64,000 bases of DNA from an uncultured Colwellia sp. Its GTDB lineage: Bacteria; Pseudomonadota; Gammaproteobacteria; Enterobacterales; Alteromonadaceae. Location: the NCBI GenBank assembly GCA_913061475.1, contig CAJXUN010000002.1:62001-126000 (forward strand), given 5' to 3'. Below, piece after piece: positions 16,901 through 26,894 of this stretch. Under the pieces are notes generated by a model. The model worked only from the letters and a program-made list of their open reading frames with translations. It was not told the DNA's origin and searched no databases. The position numbers and the translations under genes were made by a program. Position 1 is the stretch's first letter, and each line of letters starts with the position of its first letter.

Positions 16901-17146
16901 TGCCAATCTCTATCGATTTATTTAAAAGCGGGGTTGTGAGCTGATATGTTGCAGCCTACTAAACCTATCTATCTTTTATAATTGCATGTTCGTACTAAAT
17001 TAATCGACTAAATGTGACATTTATTCATGCTTTCAAACTTTAAAGTTGAAAAAAACGTCACTTTTATTGGTATTAGTAATTAACAGCAGGACAAAATTAG
17101 GGTAAATTAACCGCTAATAAAAAAAATAATAAAGGATTAGTATCAA

Positions 17147-17512
17147 GTGAGTACAAATGTTCTTATTTGTGATGACTCTAACTTAGCCCGAAAGCAAGTA
17201 TTTAGAAGCCTTCCCGAAAGCTTATCAACTGATGTGCAGCTTGCCAAAAATGGTGAAGAAGCATTAGACATTTTACGAAGTCAAAGTATTGACATTCTCT
17301 TTCTCGATTTGACCATGCCAGTTATTGATGGTTTGGGCGTATTACAAGCATTAAAAGATGAAAATATTGCGCTAGCGGTATTTGTTATTTCTGCCGATGT
17401 TCAGCCAGAAATGCAGAATCGAGTCATGGATTTGGGTGCAAAAGCATTTTTGCGTAAACCTGTACAATTAGATATTTTAAATGAAAATTTGAGAACCCAC
17501 GGCTTCCTATGA
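17147..17512 (+). CDS. CheY-like single-domain response regulator
   Basis: The 121-residue receiver domain has the acidic pair DD at 9-10, the phospho-acceptor Asp54 in LFLDLTMP, a Ser in FVISAD and the Lys of RKP near residue 105, so it looks competent for phosphorylation. No output domain is attached. The start is GTG at 17147 with AGGA 11 bases upstream. Its end overlaps the next gene by four bases (ATGA). With the CheC-like and GGDEF genes behind it, it forms a compact signalling unit; the cognate kinase is not in the window. Confidence 0.9.
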   Translation: MSTNVLICDDSNLARKQVFRSLPESLSTDVQLAKNGEEALDILRSQSIDILFLDLTMPVIDGLGVLQALKDENIALAVFVISADVQPEMQNRVMDLGAKAFLRKPVQLDILNENLRTHGFL

Positions 17513-18117
17513 ACGCATTTGACTTAACTGAAGATCAGCAAGATTGTTTGCAAGAATTGATTAATGTTGCAATGGGACAAGCAAGTGATCAACTTGCTCG
17601 CTATTTGGATACCTTTGTTTACTTAAAAGTACCGAGCATTGAGCAAGTTAAGTCTGAGCACCTTATCGATACTCTGAATCAAGACTTAAAGGAAACCGCC
17701 GTTGTTAGTCAAGGTTTTTTTGGTTATGAAGGTATCCGTGGCGAAGCATTATTAATTTACCAACCACAAGATTCTAATCGCTTAGCGGATTTACTTGGCT
17801 ATGAAGCGGATGAATTAACTTTTGATGAACAAATTATCGATTTAAGTTCGATTCTAACAACAACGTTTCTTAATGTTTTTGCCAGTCAAATAGACAATCA
17901 GATGTCATACAGTGCACCTAGGCTGTTATCTGCAAATTTAGGAACCGTTAGCGAGCATCTACAACAACAGTCTTTTAACTGGGATCTAGCATTAAAAGTG
18001 AGGATCAGCTATCAAGTCACTGATTACTCTTTTAATTGTGATATGGTGCTGTTAATTCCAGAGCAAGCCATTATCAACATTAAGACGGTTATCGACCGAA
18101 TATTGGAAGAATTTTAA
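17509..18117 (+). CDS. CheC/CheX-like phosphatase-type protein
   Basis: CheC-family proteins dephosphorylate CheY. The first motif is present as ELINVAMGQASDQL (Glu16 and Asn19 fit the E-x-x-N pattern). The second pseudo-repeat motif reads DLSSILTTTFL, so Glu and Asn are replaced by Asp and Ser there and that site is probably weak or dead. The 202-residue length matches CheC. It overlaps the CheY-like gene by four bases, making that protein its likely partner, and ends two bases before the GGDEF gene. Confidence 0.78.
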   Translation: MNAFDLTEDQQDCLQELINVAMGQASDQLARYLDTFVYLKVPSIEQVKSEHLIDTLNQDLKETAVVSQGFFGYEGIRGEALLIYQPQDSNRLADLLGYEADELTFDEQIIDLSSILTTTFLNVFASQIDNQMSYSAPRLLSANLGTVSEHLQQQSFNWDLALKVRISYQVTDYSFNCDMVLLIPEQAIINIKTVIDRILEEF

Positions 18118-18119
18118 CC

Positions 18120-19079
18120 ATGTTAGATACGCTTTGTATTAATATTTCAAATCGATTGAATACGGGGATTTTGATCCTAGATAATGATTTTAATATCATT
18201 ATGTGGAATCGATTTTTAGAAGTACATGCGAATAAAAAGGATAATCAAGTTACCGGTAAAAGTGTTTTTACTGTCTTTCCTGAATTGCCTCAAAAGTGGT
18301 TTGAACGTAAATTATCCAGTGTAATCCAATTAAAAACCCAGTCTTTCTGCGGATGGGAGCAGCGCCATCATCTTTTTGAGCTATCCCATTCTCGTCCGAT
18401 CACTACCGATAGCCATTTTATGGCGCAAAACTGTACCTTCTTACCTGTAGAGGTCGAAGGGGAAGTTGAGCGTATATGTATTCTAATTGAAGATGTTACG
18501 GATGTTTGTCATTATCAAACTCAATTAAATAAAGCCTTGCATGAGCTGGCATTGTCTAACCGTATTGACGGCTTGACCCAAGCTTTCAACCGTAGACATT
18601 GGGAAGAGTGTCTAGCTAAAGAGTTTTCTCGTGCTCGTCGCCATAACCATGAATTGGCACTCGTGATGTTAGACTTAGATCAATTCAAATTGCTCAATGA
18701 TAACTTTGGCCATCAGGGAGGCGATAAAGTCCTAGTCGATACTGCAAAGTCTATCAATGACTTGTTACGATTGGGAGATATTTTTGGTCGCTATGGCGGC
18801 GAAGAATTTGCTGTGATTTTACCCAGTACGGATCTCGTAGGCGCAGAAGAAGTGGCAGAGCGTATACGTCAAACTATTGCAAAAAGCACTGTCGATTATC
18901 AAGGTCGAAGCATAAGTGTTACCGTCAGTATCGGTGTAGCGATTATTGATGAGCAAGACTCTAGATATGAAGACTTAATTCGTAATGCTGATCTTGCATT
19001 GTATAGAGCTAAAGCTATGGGTCGTAATCGGGTTTGTTTAGCTGAAGAAACACTAGACAAAAAAACAATCGTTGCTTGA
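18120..19079 (+). CDS. PAS-GGDEF diguanylate cyclase
   Basis: The 319-residue protein has an N-terminal PAS-like domain (TGILILDNDFNIIMWN, about residues 10-125) and a GGDEF domain starting near LSNRIDGLTQAFNRRHWEE. The active-site motif is GRYGGEEF, so it should make cyclic di-GMP from GTP. RLGD five residues before it is the inhibitory I-site. No transmembrane segment is present, so it senses a cytosolic cue or its two upstream partners. It begins two bases after the CheC-like gene and closes the unit. Confidence 0.93.
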   Translation: MLDTLCINISNRLNTGILILDNDFNIIMWNRFLEVHANKKDNQVTGKSVFTVFPELPQKWFERKLSSVIQLKTQSFCGWEQRHHLFELSHSRPITTDSHFMAQNCTFLPVEVEGEVERICILIEDVTDVCHYQTQLNKALHELALSNRIDGLTQAFNRRHWEECLAKEFSRARRHNHELALVMLDLDQFKLLNDNFGHQGGDKVLVDTAKSINDLLRLGDIFGRYGGEEFAVILPSTDLVGAEEVAERIRQTIAKSTVDYQGRSISVTVSIGVAIIDEQDSRYEDLIRNADLALYRAKAMGRNRVCLAEETLDKKTIVA

Positions 19080-19186
19080 ATATTTTACGATAATATTCAA
19101 TTCAAACTTCTTTTATGCATATATTAGTTTACTTTATTCATAAAAATCAGTTGACAGAAAAATCCTTATCAGGCACTTTATAGCCT

Positions 19187-19258
19187 ATGAACATTCTACT
19201 TAGCCGAATCACCATTATTACCACTACCACCCTCATCGGGATGGTGGTCATCGGCTAA
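19187..19258 (+). CDS. thrL: Thr operon leader peptide ThrL
   Basis: This short frame encodes 23 residues, MNILLSRITIITTTTLIGMV followed by VIG. Its run of Ile and Thr codons (ITIITTTT) is what thr attenuation reads: scarcity of charged tRNA-Thr or tRNA-Ile stalls the ribosome there. The sequence differs from E. coli ThrL but serves the same logic. TAGCCGA (19201-19207) and TCGGCTA (19251-19257), with ACCAC and GTGGT inside, form the pause/antitermination arms. A TTGACA at 19151 may be part of the promoter, but its spacing to a -10 box is poor. Confidence 0.88.
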   Translation: MNILLSRITIITTTTLIGMVVIG

Positions 19259-19282
19259 CGTGTAGAATTTATCGATTTTATC

Positions 19283-19316
19283 AAGCCCGTGACCTTTTAG
19301 GTTACGGGCTTTTTTT
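19283..19316 (+). terminator. thrABC attenuator terminator
   Basis: AAGCCCGTGACC (19283-19294) pairs with GGTTACGGGCTT (19300-19311) around a five-base loop and runs into seven T residues. It lies 24 bases after the thrL stop and just before thrA, the normal place for the attenuator. Confidence 0.93.
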
Positions 19317-19333
19317 GTTTCTAGGGAGTAAAA

Positions 19334-21793
19334 ATGCGTGTATTAAAGTTTGGTGGTTCTTCTTTGGCTAGTGGTCAACGCTTTATTGAAGTGGCCAATA
19401 TCATCAAAAATAAAAGTCAGTCATCTCGTCTTGCTGTTGTTGTTTCTGCGCCTCAGGGCGTTACCAATCACCTTGTTGCTATGGCAGAGAATATTTCTGA
19501 TGAAACCAAGCTAAAAAGTGATTTGCTGCATTTTAAACACGCTATTGAAAACATTATTGAAGATCTTTCAGCGACCTTACCCAAGTTTTGTCCACAGCAC
19601 AGCGAACAAGTGTTAACCAATTGGGAACATCAATTAAGCCGGTACTTGCATGGTGCCACGCTATTGTCATTTTGTCCTGAGCATGTCCGTGCACGTATTA
19701 TTAGTATTGGTGAACGTTTGAGCGTAGCGTTACTTCAATCTGTATTAGCTGCCGATGAGTTGCAGGTTAGTACTATTGAGCCCGAGCAATTTTTACGTAC
19801 TAATGATGTTGCGATGAACGCAGTGGCAGATCTGGTGTTATGTAAAGAAAAATATCAGCATGTTTATAGTGAACTTAATAGCATTGCACTTATGCCCGGA
19901 TTTATTGGTGTTGATAGCCTAGGCAATGTCACCACGTTAGGACGCAATGGCTCAGATTATTCTGCAGCGGTGTTAGCGGTATGCAGTGAGGCCGAATATT
20001 GTGAAATTTGGACTGATGTTGATGGTGTCTATAATGCCGACCCGCGTCTAATAAAAGAAGCACAACTACTGGACTATTTATCTTATCAAGAAGCCATGGA
20101 ACTATCTTATTTTGGCGCCAGTGTTTTACATCCAAAAACCATTGGACCTATCGCTCAGCATCATATTCCGTGTCTGATAAAAAACACCAGTAACCCTGAT
20201 GCGCCGGGTACGTTAATTGCCAATGAAAATGATCAAAAAAAGCAAGTAAAAGCCATTTCAAACCTTGATGACTTAACTATGGTCAATGTTTCTGGTCCTG
20301 GTATGAAGGGTATGGTCGGCATGGCGAGCCGCGTTTTTGCCACCATGAGCCGTGAAAATATTTCACTTATCTTGATCAGTCAGTCTTCAAGTGAATATTG
20401 TATCAGTTTTTGTATTTACTCCGCTGATGCAAATAAAGCAGAACAAAGTCTACAAGAAGAGTTCGAACTAGAGCTGTTAAATGGTTTATTAGAGCCTTTA
20501 ACGTTAACGCATCAATTATCCATTGTTTCGTTAGTAGGCGATGGCATGCACCACCAACAAGGGGTGGCGGCTAAATTCTTTGGTTCGTTGGCACAAGCTC
20601 GTGTCAATGTTGTTGCGATTGCGCAAGACTCTTCAGAGCGCAGTATCTCAGTGGTTATCGAAAGCAGAAAATGCACTGACGCCATGAAAGTGAGTCATCA
20701 AAATTTCTTTTCTCACAAGCAAACGATTGACGTGTTTTTGGTGGGTTGTGGTGTGGTTGGTAGCGAGCTGCTGACCCAAATTTCTCGTCAACAAGCAAAA
20801 TTAAAAGCGGATAATATTTCGTTAAAAGTTTATGGTTTAGCTAATAGCAAAGGCATCGTCTTTAACTGTGCAGGTATTGATGCAGCGAATTGGCAGCAAG
20901 ACTTAAGCCAGCAACCTTTGCCAGTAACCGTTGACAATATTAAAGACTTTGTCCGTGAAAACCATTTGATCAATCCAGTGTTAGTCGATTGTACATCTAA
21001 CGAAGCGTTGGCTTTGCAATACGTTGATTATCTAGAAGCTGGTTTTAATGTGGTAACACCCAATAAAAAGGCGAATACCGATTCGTGGCAATATTATCAG
21101 GCACTCAGGGCTGCGGCACAAAAAACTAATCGTCGATTTCTATATGAGACAACGGTTGGCGCGGGTTTACCGGTTATTGACACCTTACAGAATTTGCTAA
21201 AAGCGGGTGATGAACTACAACGTTTTGAAGGCGTGTTATCAGGTTCATTATCTTATATCTTTGGTAAACTTGATGAAGGTATGAGCTTATCTCAGGCGAC
21301 TACATTAGCAAAAGAGCAAGGTTTTACTGAGCCTGATCCGCGTGATGATCTCAGTGGTATGGACGTCGCACGTAAATTATTGATTATGGCTAGAGAAGCT
21401 GGCATGCCATTAGAGCTAAGCGATATAAATATTGAATCGGTGTTACCGGCATCATTTGATAGCAGTGGCGATGTAAGCACTTTTATGACTAACTTACCTA
21501 GCTTAGATCAACGTTTTGCTGAGCGCATTAACTCGGCAAAAGCCGAGGATAAAGTATTGCGTTATATTGGTAATATTGTTGATGGCAAATGTCAGGTTGC
21601 TATTGAGGCCGTTGGGAAAGATCATCCACTATATAGTATCAAAGACGGAGAGAACGCCTTGGCTGTTCATAGTCGTTATTATCAACCACTGCCATTCGTT
21701 TTACGCGGTTATGGCGCAGGTGCAGCGGTGACAGCTGCTGGCGTTTTTGGCGATTTATTAAGAACTTTAGCATGGGAGCAACAACACTCATGA
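19334..21793 (+). CDS. thrA: ThrA, bifunctional aspartokinase I / homoserine dehydrogenase I
   Basis: This fused enzyme catalyses the first and third steps from aspartate to threonine. The N-terminal kinase opens with [15 protein letters not shown] and contains [15 protein letters not shown]. Two ACT-type regulatory segments follow ([18 protein letters not shown] and [11 protein letters not shown]). The dehydrogenase begins at [13 protein letters not shown] (about residue 466) and includes [17 protein letters not shown] and [20 protein letters not shown]. The 819-residue length is normal. ATG follows AGGGAG. Threonine feedback is expected for the family, and transcription is attenuated by thrL. 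Confidence 0.97.
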   Translation: MRVLKFGGSSLASGQRFIEVANIIKNKSQSSRLAVVVSAPQGVTNHLVAMAENISDETKLKSDLLHFKHAIENIIEDLSATLPKFCPQHSEQVLTNWEHQLSRYLHGATLLSFCPEHVRARIISIGERLSVALLQSVLAADELQVSTIEPEQFLRTNDVAMNAVADLVLCKEKYQHVYSELNSIALMPGFIGVDSLGNVTTLGRNGSDYSAAVLAVCSEAEYCEIWTDVDGVYNADPRLIKEAQLLDYLSYQEAMELSYFGASVLHPKTIGPIAQHHIPCLIKNTSNPDAPGTLIANENDQKKQVKAISNLDDLTMVNVSGPGMKGMVGMASRVFATMSRENISLILISQSSSEYCISFCIYSADANKAEQSLQEEFELELLNGLLEPLTLTHQLSIVSLVGDGMHHQQGVAAKFFGSLAQARVNVVAIAQDSSERSISVVIESRKCTDAMKVSHQNFFSHKQTIDVFLVGCGVVGSELLTQISRQQAKLKADNISLKVYGLANSKGIVFNCAGIDAANWQQDLSQQPLPVTVDNIKDFVRENHLINPVLVDCTSNEALALQYVDYLEAGFNVVTPNKKANTDSWQYYQALRAAAQKTNRRFLYETTVGAGLPVIDTLQNLLKAGDELQRFEGVLSGSLSYIFGKLDEGMSLSQATTLAKEQGFTEPDPRDDLSGMDVARKLLIMAREAGMPLELSDINIESVLPASFDSSGDVSTFMTNLPSLDQRFAERINSAKAEDKVLRYIGNIVDGKCQVAIEAVGKDHPLYSIKDGENALAVHSRYYQPLPFVLRGYGAGAAVTAAGVFGDLLRTLAWEQQHS

Positions 21794-22782
21794 GTGTTTC
21801 TGTATTTGCACCGGCATCAATTGGTAATGTTAATGTTGGTTTTGATGTTTTAGGCGTAGCGGTTAAACCCATTGATGGTACATTATTAGGTGATGTTGTC
21901 ACGGTGACACATAGTAACAGCGACGATCAATTAGCGGTAATTGGCCATTTTGCCAACAAGTTACCCCGTGATGCTAAAGAAAATATTGTTTGGCATTGTC
22001 TGGAGTTATTTAATCAGCAATTAGCTGCAAACAATCAAGCGGTCGCAAAGGTAAAGTTAACCTTAGATAAACGTATGCCGGTCGGCAGTGGTCTAGGTTC
22101 AAGTGCGTGTTCAGTGGTGGCGGCGATTGCGGGCTTGAATGAGTTTTATCGCAAATATCATCAGTTCAGTTTTTCAGAGCAAGCGCAGTTAAAAATGATG
22201 GGGCAAATGGAAGCAAAAATTAGTGGTAGCCTTCATTACGATAATGTCGCGCCATGCTTCTTAGGGGGCATGCAATTAATGGTGCCAGATACTGAAGTTA
22301 TTGCGCGTAATTTGCCACAATTTGATGATTGTTATTACGTTATGGCTTATCCCGGTATTGAGGTCTCTACTAAAGCAGCAAGAGATATCTTGCCAAGCTC
22401 GTATTCACGTGCTGACTTAATTAGCTTTGGCCAGAACTTAGCGACCTTTGTTGATGCTTGTCATCGCAGTGATAAAGCGGAAGCTTTTGCTGTAATGAAG
22501 GATATAGTGGCTGAACCCTATCGGCAGTCAATTTTGCCGGGCTATAGCGAGGCAGTCAGTTATTTAAAACAAGCAGGTTGTTTGACCGTCGGTATTTCTG
22601 GCTCAGGACCGACGCTTTTCTGTGTTACTGATAATGCTGACAAAGCGAAAGCCTTTGCTGATTGGTTAAATGAAAATTATTTACAAACATCGGCTGATGG
22701 CAGCACTGAAGGATTTGTCCATATTTGCCAAGTTGATAGTCAAGGTTCGATGAGCTTGCCCGCGAACGAATCGTCGGTTTGA
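21790..22782 (+). CDS. thrB: ThrB, homoserine kinase (GHMP family)
   Basis: ThrB phosphorylates L-homoserine. The ATP loop is [20 protein letters not shown], with [16 protein letters not shown] at the N-terminus and [12 protein letters not shown] near the C-terminus, all GHMP-kinase hallmarks. The ATG at 21790 overlaps the thrA stop by four bases (ATGA); the frame is open six codons further but that start is inside thrA. The product is 330 residues, slightly longer than the E. coli enzyme. Confidence 0.97.
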   Translation: MSVSVFAPASIGNVNVGFDVLGVAVKPIDGTLLGDVVTVTHSNSDDQLAVIGHFANKLPRDAKENIVWHCLELFNQQLAANNQAVAKVKLTLDKRMPVGSGLGSSACSVVAAIAGLNEFYRKYHQFSFSEQAQLKMMGQMEAKISGSLHYDNVAPCFLGGMQLMVPDTEVIARNLPQFDDCYYVMAYPGIEVSTKAARDILPSSYSRADLISFGQNLATFVDACHRSDKAEAFAVMKDIVAEPYRQSILPGYSEAVSYLKQAGCLTVGISGSGPTLFCVTDNADKAKAFADWLNENYLQTSADGSTEGFVHICQVDSQGSMSLPANESSV

Positions 22783-22836
22783 TGCCACGGCTCATGAGTT
22801 TATATCACGAAATAAAATCCAAGATAGGAATTGAGT

Positions 22837-24123
22837 GTGAAATTTTATAATTTAAAAGAAAATGATGAACAAGTCAGTTTTGCTGGCGCGGTAAAACAAG
22901 GCTTAGGACGTAATCAAGGCTTATTCTTCCCTGAAGTAATCCCTCGTTTTGATGATATTGAAGCCTTACTAGCATTGCCAATGGTTGAGCGCAGTGTAAA
23001 AGTACTTTACCCGTTTGTCAGCGATGATTTAACCGAAGCTCAGTTGACTGAAATCGTCACTGATGCCTTTAATTTTCCAGCGCAAATGCAGCCAATCAGT
23101 GAAAAAAGAGCTATTTTAGAGTTATTCCACGGACCAACACTGGCATTTAAAGATTTTGGTGCGCGCTTTATGGCTAAATGTTTACAAGCATTTAGTGAAG
23201 GCAAAAAAGTCACGATATTAACCGCAACCTCAGGTGATACCGGCGCTGCCGTTGCTCACGCTTTTCATGGCATTGATAACATTGATGTGGTGATTTTATA
23301 TCCGAAAGGCAAAATTAGTTTATTACAGGAGAAAATGTTTACTACGCTGGGCGGAAATATTCGTACGATCGCGGTCGAAGGCACATTTGACGATTGTCAG
23401 GCGTTAGTTAAACAATCGTTTGACGATACAGAGCTTAAAGAAACCATTGGCCTTAACTCGGCTAACTCAATTAATATTAGCCGCTTGTTAGCGCAAATTT
23501 GTTACTACTTTGAAGCCGTTGCACAGCTTTATCGTCAAAAAGGCCCTGATGCGCTAACGGATATTGTTTTTTCTATTCCTAGTGGTAATTTTGGTAACTT
23601 AACCGCAGGTTTATTTGCTAAAGCGCTGGGCTTACCGATCAAACGTTTTATTGCTGCCACCAATGCTAATGATACAGTACCGCGTTATTTACAAACCGGT
23701 GAATGGTCACCCAATGAAACAGTGGCAACTATTTCTAATGCCATGGATGTAAGTAACCCGAACAACTGGCCGCGCGTTGAACATATGTTAAAAGCCAGTT
23801 TAGTCCCAGCAGATTGTGTTAGTTCAATATCGATTGACGAAGAACAAACGCAAATGACCATGATCCAACTAGCTAAGCTTGGCTACATTAGTGAACCTCA
23901 TGCCGCGGTGGCTTATCGAGCGTTACAATATAATGCCCTAGATAACGAGTTTGGCGTGTTTTTGGGTACCGCGCATCCTGCTAAGTTTAAAGAGATCGTT
24001 GAGAGCACTTTGGGACAACCAATAGGCTTACCAAAAGAGTTGGCTGATTGTGCTAGCGAAACCATTTTATCAACAACAAGTTCAACAGACTTTGCTGAAC
24101 TTCGAGCCTATCTAATGGCTTAG
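22837..24123 (+). CDS. thrC: ThrC, threonine synthase
   Basis: ThrC turns O-phosphohomoserine into threonine with pyridoxal phosphate. The product begins MKFYNLKENDEQVSFAGAV like E. coli ThrC and has LFHGPTLAFKDFGARF, which holds the PLP lysine, and LTATSGDTGAAVAHAF for phosphate binding. I placed the start at GTG 22837, seven bases after AGGA, which gives 428 residues, the same as E. coli. A TTG at 22831 would leave no room for the ribosome site. It is the last gene of the operon. Confidence 0.96.
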   Translation: MKFYNLKENDEQVSFAGAVKQGLGRNQGLFFPEVIPRFDDIEALLALPMVERSVKVLYPFVSDDLTEAQLTEIVTDAFNFPAQMQPISEKRAILELFHGPTLAFKDFGARFMAKCLQAFSEGKKVTILTATSGDTGAAVAHAFHGIDNIDVVILYPKGKISLLQEKMFTTLGGNIRTIAVEGTFDDCQALVKQSFDDTELKETIGLNSANSINISRLLAQICYYFEAVAQLYRQKGPDALTDIVFSIPSGNFGNLTAGLFAKALGLPIKRFIAATNANDTVPRYLQTGEWSPNETVATISNAMDVSNPNNWPRVEHMLKASLVPADCVSSISIDEEQTQMTMIQLAKLGYISEPHAAVAYRALQYNALDNEFGVFLGTAHPAKFKEIVESTLGQPIGLPKELADCASETILSTTSSTDFAELRAYLMA

Positions 24124-24158
24124 TATCGGCGTTGATATAGTATCGATAGCATCATCAT

Positions 24159-24190
24159 AGATAAAAGGCAGTTTTTACTGCCTTTTATCT
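24159..24190 (+). terminator. thr operon terminator
   Basis: AGATAAAAGGCAG (24159-24171) pairs perfectly with CTGCCTTTTATCT (24178-24190) around a six-base T-rich loop, 35 bases after the thrC stop. There is no long T-run after the stem, but its A/T-rich symmetric form is usual for this genome. Confidence 0.8.
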
Positions 24191-24374
24191 ATCTGAAGTA
24201 CCTATGGTAGACCCAGACTGGCTGAAATTATGCGGTTAAATAGCGATGAGTGATCGCTAAAATATTCAAGCTAACTTGTTATGGTATTACGTTAATGACA
24301 TTGACCTAGTCAATAGCGCATAATACAGCGAAAATATACTGATGATATTGAAGAATGCTAAAAAGAGCCATGAT

Positions 24375-25067
24375 ATGAATAAGTTAAAACCACAGTGGCA
24401 GAAAATCATTGCCTCTGAACAGCAACAAGATTACTACCAAAAACTCTCTCAAGAAATCGAGCAGCAACGAGCGAATGGCGAAGTGATATTGCCAAATGAA
24501 ACGGATGTTTTTAGCGCTTTTTCAACCGTTGATTTACCTGAGGTGAAAGTGGTGATTTTAGGGCAGGATCCTTACCACGGCTTAGGTGCTAACGGTGAAT
24601 CACAAGCGCATGGTTTAGCGTTTTCTGTACGTAAAGGCATTAAAACTCCTCCTTCATTGGTCAATATATATAAAGAGCTGACGCAAGATATTGCTGGCTT
24701 TAAAACCCCGCAACATGGTTATTTAATGGAGTGGGCTGAGCAGGGCGTGTTGTTGCTCAATACCGTATTAACGGTTAAGCAAGCGCAGGCGCATTCGCAT
24801 GCTAAATTAGGTTGGGAAACCTTTACCGATAACATTATTGCTGAGCTCAATGAGTGTAACCAAGGTTGTGTATTTTTACTCTGGGGTAGCCACGCACAGA
24901 AGAAAGGTAAAAATATTAATCAGCAAAAGCATTTAGTCTTAAATGGTCCGCACCCATCGCCACTGTCAGCTTACCGAGGTTTTTTCGGTTGCCAACATTT
25001 CTCCAAAGCTAATCAATGGTTAGTAGCACAAAACAAAAGCGCGATAAATTGGCAGATTAGTGAGTAA
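24375..25067 (+). CDS. ung: Ung, uracil-DNA glycosylase (family 1)
   Basis: Ung removes uracil from DNA for base-excision repair. The water-activating motif is [11 protein letters not shown], followed by the usual [16 protein letters not shown], and the C-terminal minor-groove loop is [19 protein letters not shown]. The ATG at 24375 (230 residues) has AAGAG upstream and matches the E. coli length; an ATG at 24342 would add eleven residues. An insertion (LGANGES) sits between PYHG and QAHGLAF. Confidence 0.96.
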   Translation: MNKLKPQWQKIIASEQQQDYYQKLSQEIEQQRANGEVILPNETDVFSAFSTVDLPEVKVVILGQDPYHGLGANGESQAHGLAFSVRKGIKTPPSLVNIYKELTQDIAGFKTPQHGYLMEWAEQGVLLLNTVLTVKQAQAHSHAKLGWETFTDNIIAELNECNQGCVFLLWGSHAQKKGKNINQQKHLVLNGPHPSPLSAYRGFFGCQHFSKANQWLVAQNKSAINWQISE

Positions 25068-25747
25068 CTATACTTTGTTTGTTATGAGCTGAGCTATTGA
25101 GGCTATAAATTACGATTCATTATCCTCGTATGACAACGCATAATGATTGATAGTAGTCTCATTTATGGGCAAAGGCATATAGTCTAGTACGCTTTTCTGA
25201 AAAGACGAATTTTCAGTGATAATGCTTGAAACTTAATCAGTAATATTTAGCATTACTTTGTGCGCATTGCGGAAGTTACGAGTGACTCAATCAATACTTC
25301 AGCTTCTAGCCATAAGCGGAAGTTAGCTTTTGAGTTAAAAACGGCAGTTCAAGGATCCTAAAGCTTCATTTTTCAATTAAAATTCACATCCATTCACAAC
25401 TAAAATTATGATTAAAACTTTTGCATGGTGTTAGATCTTAAATCCCCAAAGCGGACATAAGAATCATTTAAATTTCAAACGGAGAGTATTAAGTCTAAGG
25501 CGGAATCGCCCCCCTTGTGAGATAGAAGCTAACCGTCACTTTAGCAGCAAAGTGGTTGTTGGCAACGTTCAAACTTTAATAGCTGGTGTAAGGGGAAAGC
25601 TGATATCTATGAGCAACTATCGCATATTAACTCATGCTACAAGTTAATTGAAAACATCCTGCGGCAATTTTATTAGCCACACTATATAAAATAGGTACAC
25701 AAATAACGTTATAATTTAATCTTTTACTAGAAATCAGCTGTATGAGA
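25068..25747. other. 680-base gap without a recognised gene
   Basis: Between ung and the LacI-type gene I see no credible open frame. A CTGAAAA/TTTTCAG hairpin lies at 25197-25216. GCGGAAGTTA occurs twice (near 25268 and 25307). CCAAAGCGGACAT (near 25445) recurs inverted near 36970 in the other large gap. The stretch may be a decayed mobile or gene remnant, but I cannot identify a source. Confidence 0.4.
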
Positions 25748-26779
25748 TTAACAACTTCCACCATGCTCTATATGGTAAGGTATTATTACTGAGTCTGTTG
25801 CTTTTTTAATGAAAAGCTCGGCCGCTTTCATCCCCTTTTTTACATTATTTTGATGAACTGTTGTTATTGAAGGAGTAGAACGCAAAGCCTCATCAATACC
25901 ATCAAAGCCAACCACTCTTATATCTTCTGGTATCTTAAGACCCATCGCGTTAATTTCTTTTATAGCAGCTAATGCAATAAGATCACTCATACAAAGTAAA
26001 ACATTCGGACGAGGAATAGAAGTTAGCGCTTCTCTAGCTGCTATTAATGCAAAAGGATGCTTGTTTTCAGGGATATTCCACACTCGATCTGCTCTTAAAT
26101 TTACATTCAATTCCTTTATTGCTTTGTTATAACCACTTAAACGTTGGTGAGCAATGGAGAATTGATAAGCTGAGTTTGGTAAGTCGTATACGCGACAAGT
26201 TAAGTTTGAATCTAGAAGTCTTAAACCAAGAATAGCAACATCATCATCTTGTGAGTTTATCGCTAGTTTAGCTATTTCATAAGCCGCTTGCTCATTATCA
26301 ACCCCAACAGAGGCTTTACGGTCAATATCAAAATCAGCGGTAACAACTTTTTTAGTTGTGGTGCGTAATTGTTCAATAAGCTCTGGGTTTCGCGGACTAC
26401 CATAACAAATAAAGCCATCAACAAAATCAGAAACAGAATTTATATTCTCGGATATACCCGAAAACAATAATAAATTCACTTTGCTCTTTTCGAGAACAGA
26501 GGATACACCTTTAACAAAATCACTGGCTACGGGATCTGTTATCATATATTCAACGCTGTCTGGCAGTACCAAAGCAACAATATTAAACTTTCCGCTTCTT
26601 AAAGATTGCGCTGCTTTATTAGGGCCTGAATAGCCCAGTTTTTTACATGATGCTAAAATTTCTTCTCGACGCTTCTTTGATAGTTGATCGGGTCGGTTAA
26701 AAGCATTTGAAACCGTTGCATTAGACACACCGATCTCATTAGCAATACTTTTAAGCGTCCACACTTTCTTGTTCGTCAT
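25748..26779 (-). CDS. LacI-family transcriptional regulator, probable sucrose-locus repressor
   Basis: The 343-residue protein starts with the LacI helix-turn-helix (LKSIANEIGVSNATVSNAFN) and hinge helix region (NKAAQSLRSGKFNIVALVLP), followed by a periplasmic-binding-protein-like sugar-sensing domain ending in DIRVVGFDGIDEALRSTPSI. It lies 115 bases after the sucrose phosphorylase gene on the same strand and may be cotranscribed. The likely operator is the CTTAATCGATTAAG palindrome found before the phosphorylase and the TonB-receptor genes. The sugar ligand is inferred from context. Confidence 0.92.
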   Translation of the reverse strand: MTNKKVWTLKSIANEIGVSNATVSNAFNRPDQLSKKRREEILASCKKLGYSGPNKAAQSLRSGKFNIVALVLPDSVEYMITDPVASDFVKGVSSVLEKSKVNLLLFSGISENINSVSDFVDGFICYGSPRNPELIEQLRTTTKKVVTADFDIDRKASVGVDNEQAAYEIAKLAINSQDDDVAILGLRLLDSNLTCRVYDLPNSAYQFSIAHQRLSGYNKAIKELNVNLRADRVWNIPENKHPFALIAAREALTSIPRPNVLLCMSDLIALAAIKEINAMGLKIPEDIRVVGFDGIDEALRSTPSITTVHQNNVKKGMKAAELFIKKATDSVIIPYHIEHGGSC

Positions 26780-26894
26780 GTTTACCTTATTTCTGTAGTT
26801 AAGCTATAAATTGATAGTAACTTATATCAAAGTCTTAATATCAGTTGATTTTACTACCAATTAACACAGCTTTTACACTTTTAATAACGGATTA

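Noticed and set aside
19151-19182. TTGACA ... TTTATA as the thr promoter
   Set aside because: The spacing is 20 bases and the -10 would lie only four bases before the leader ATG, leaving no room for a ribosome site.
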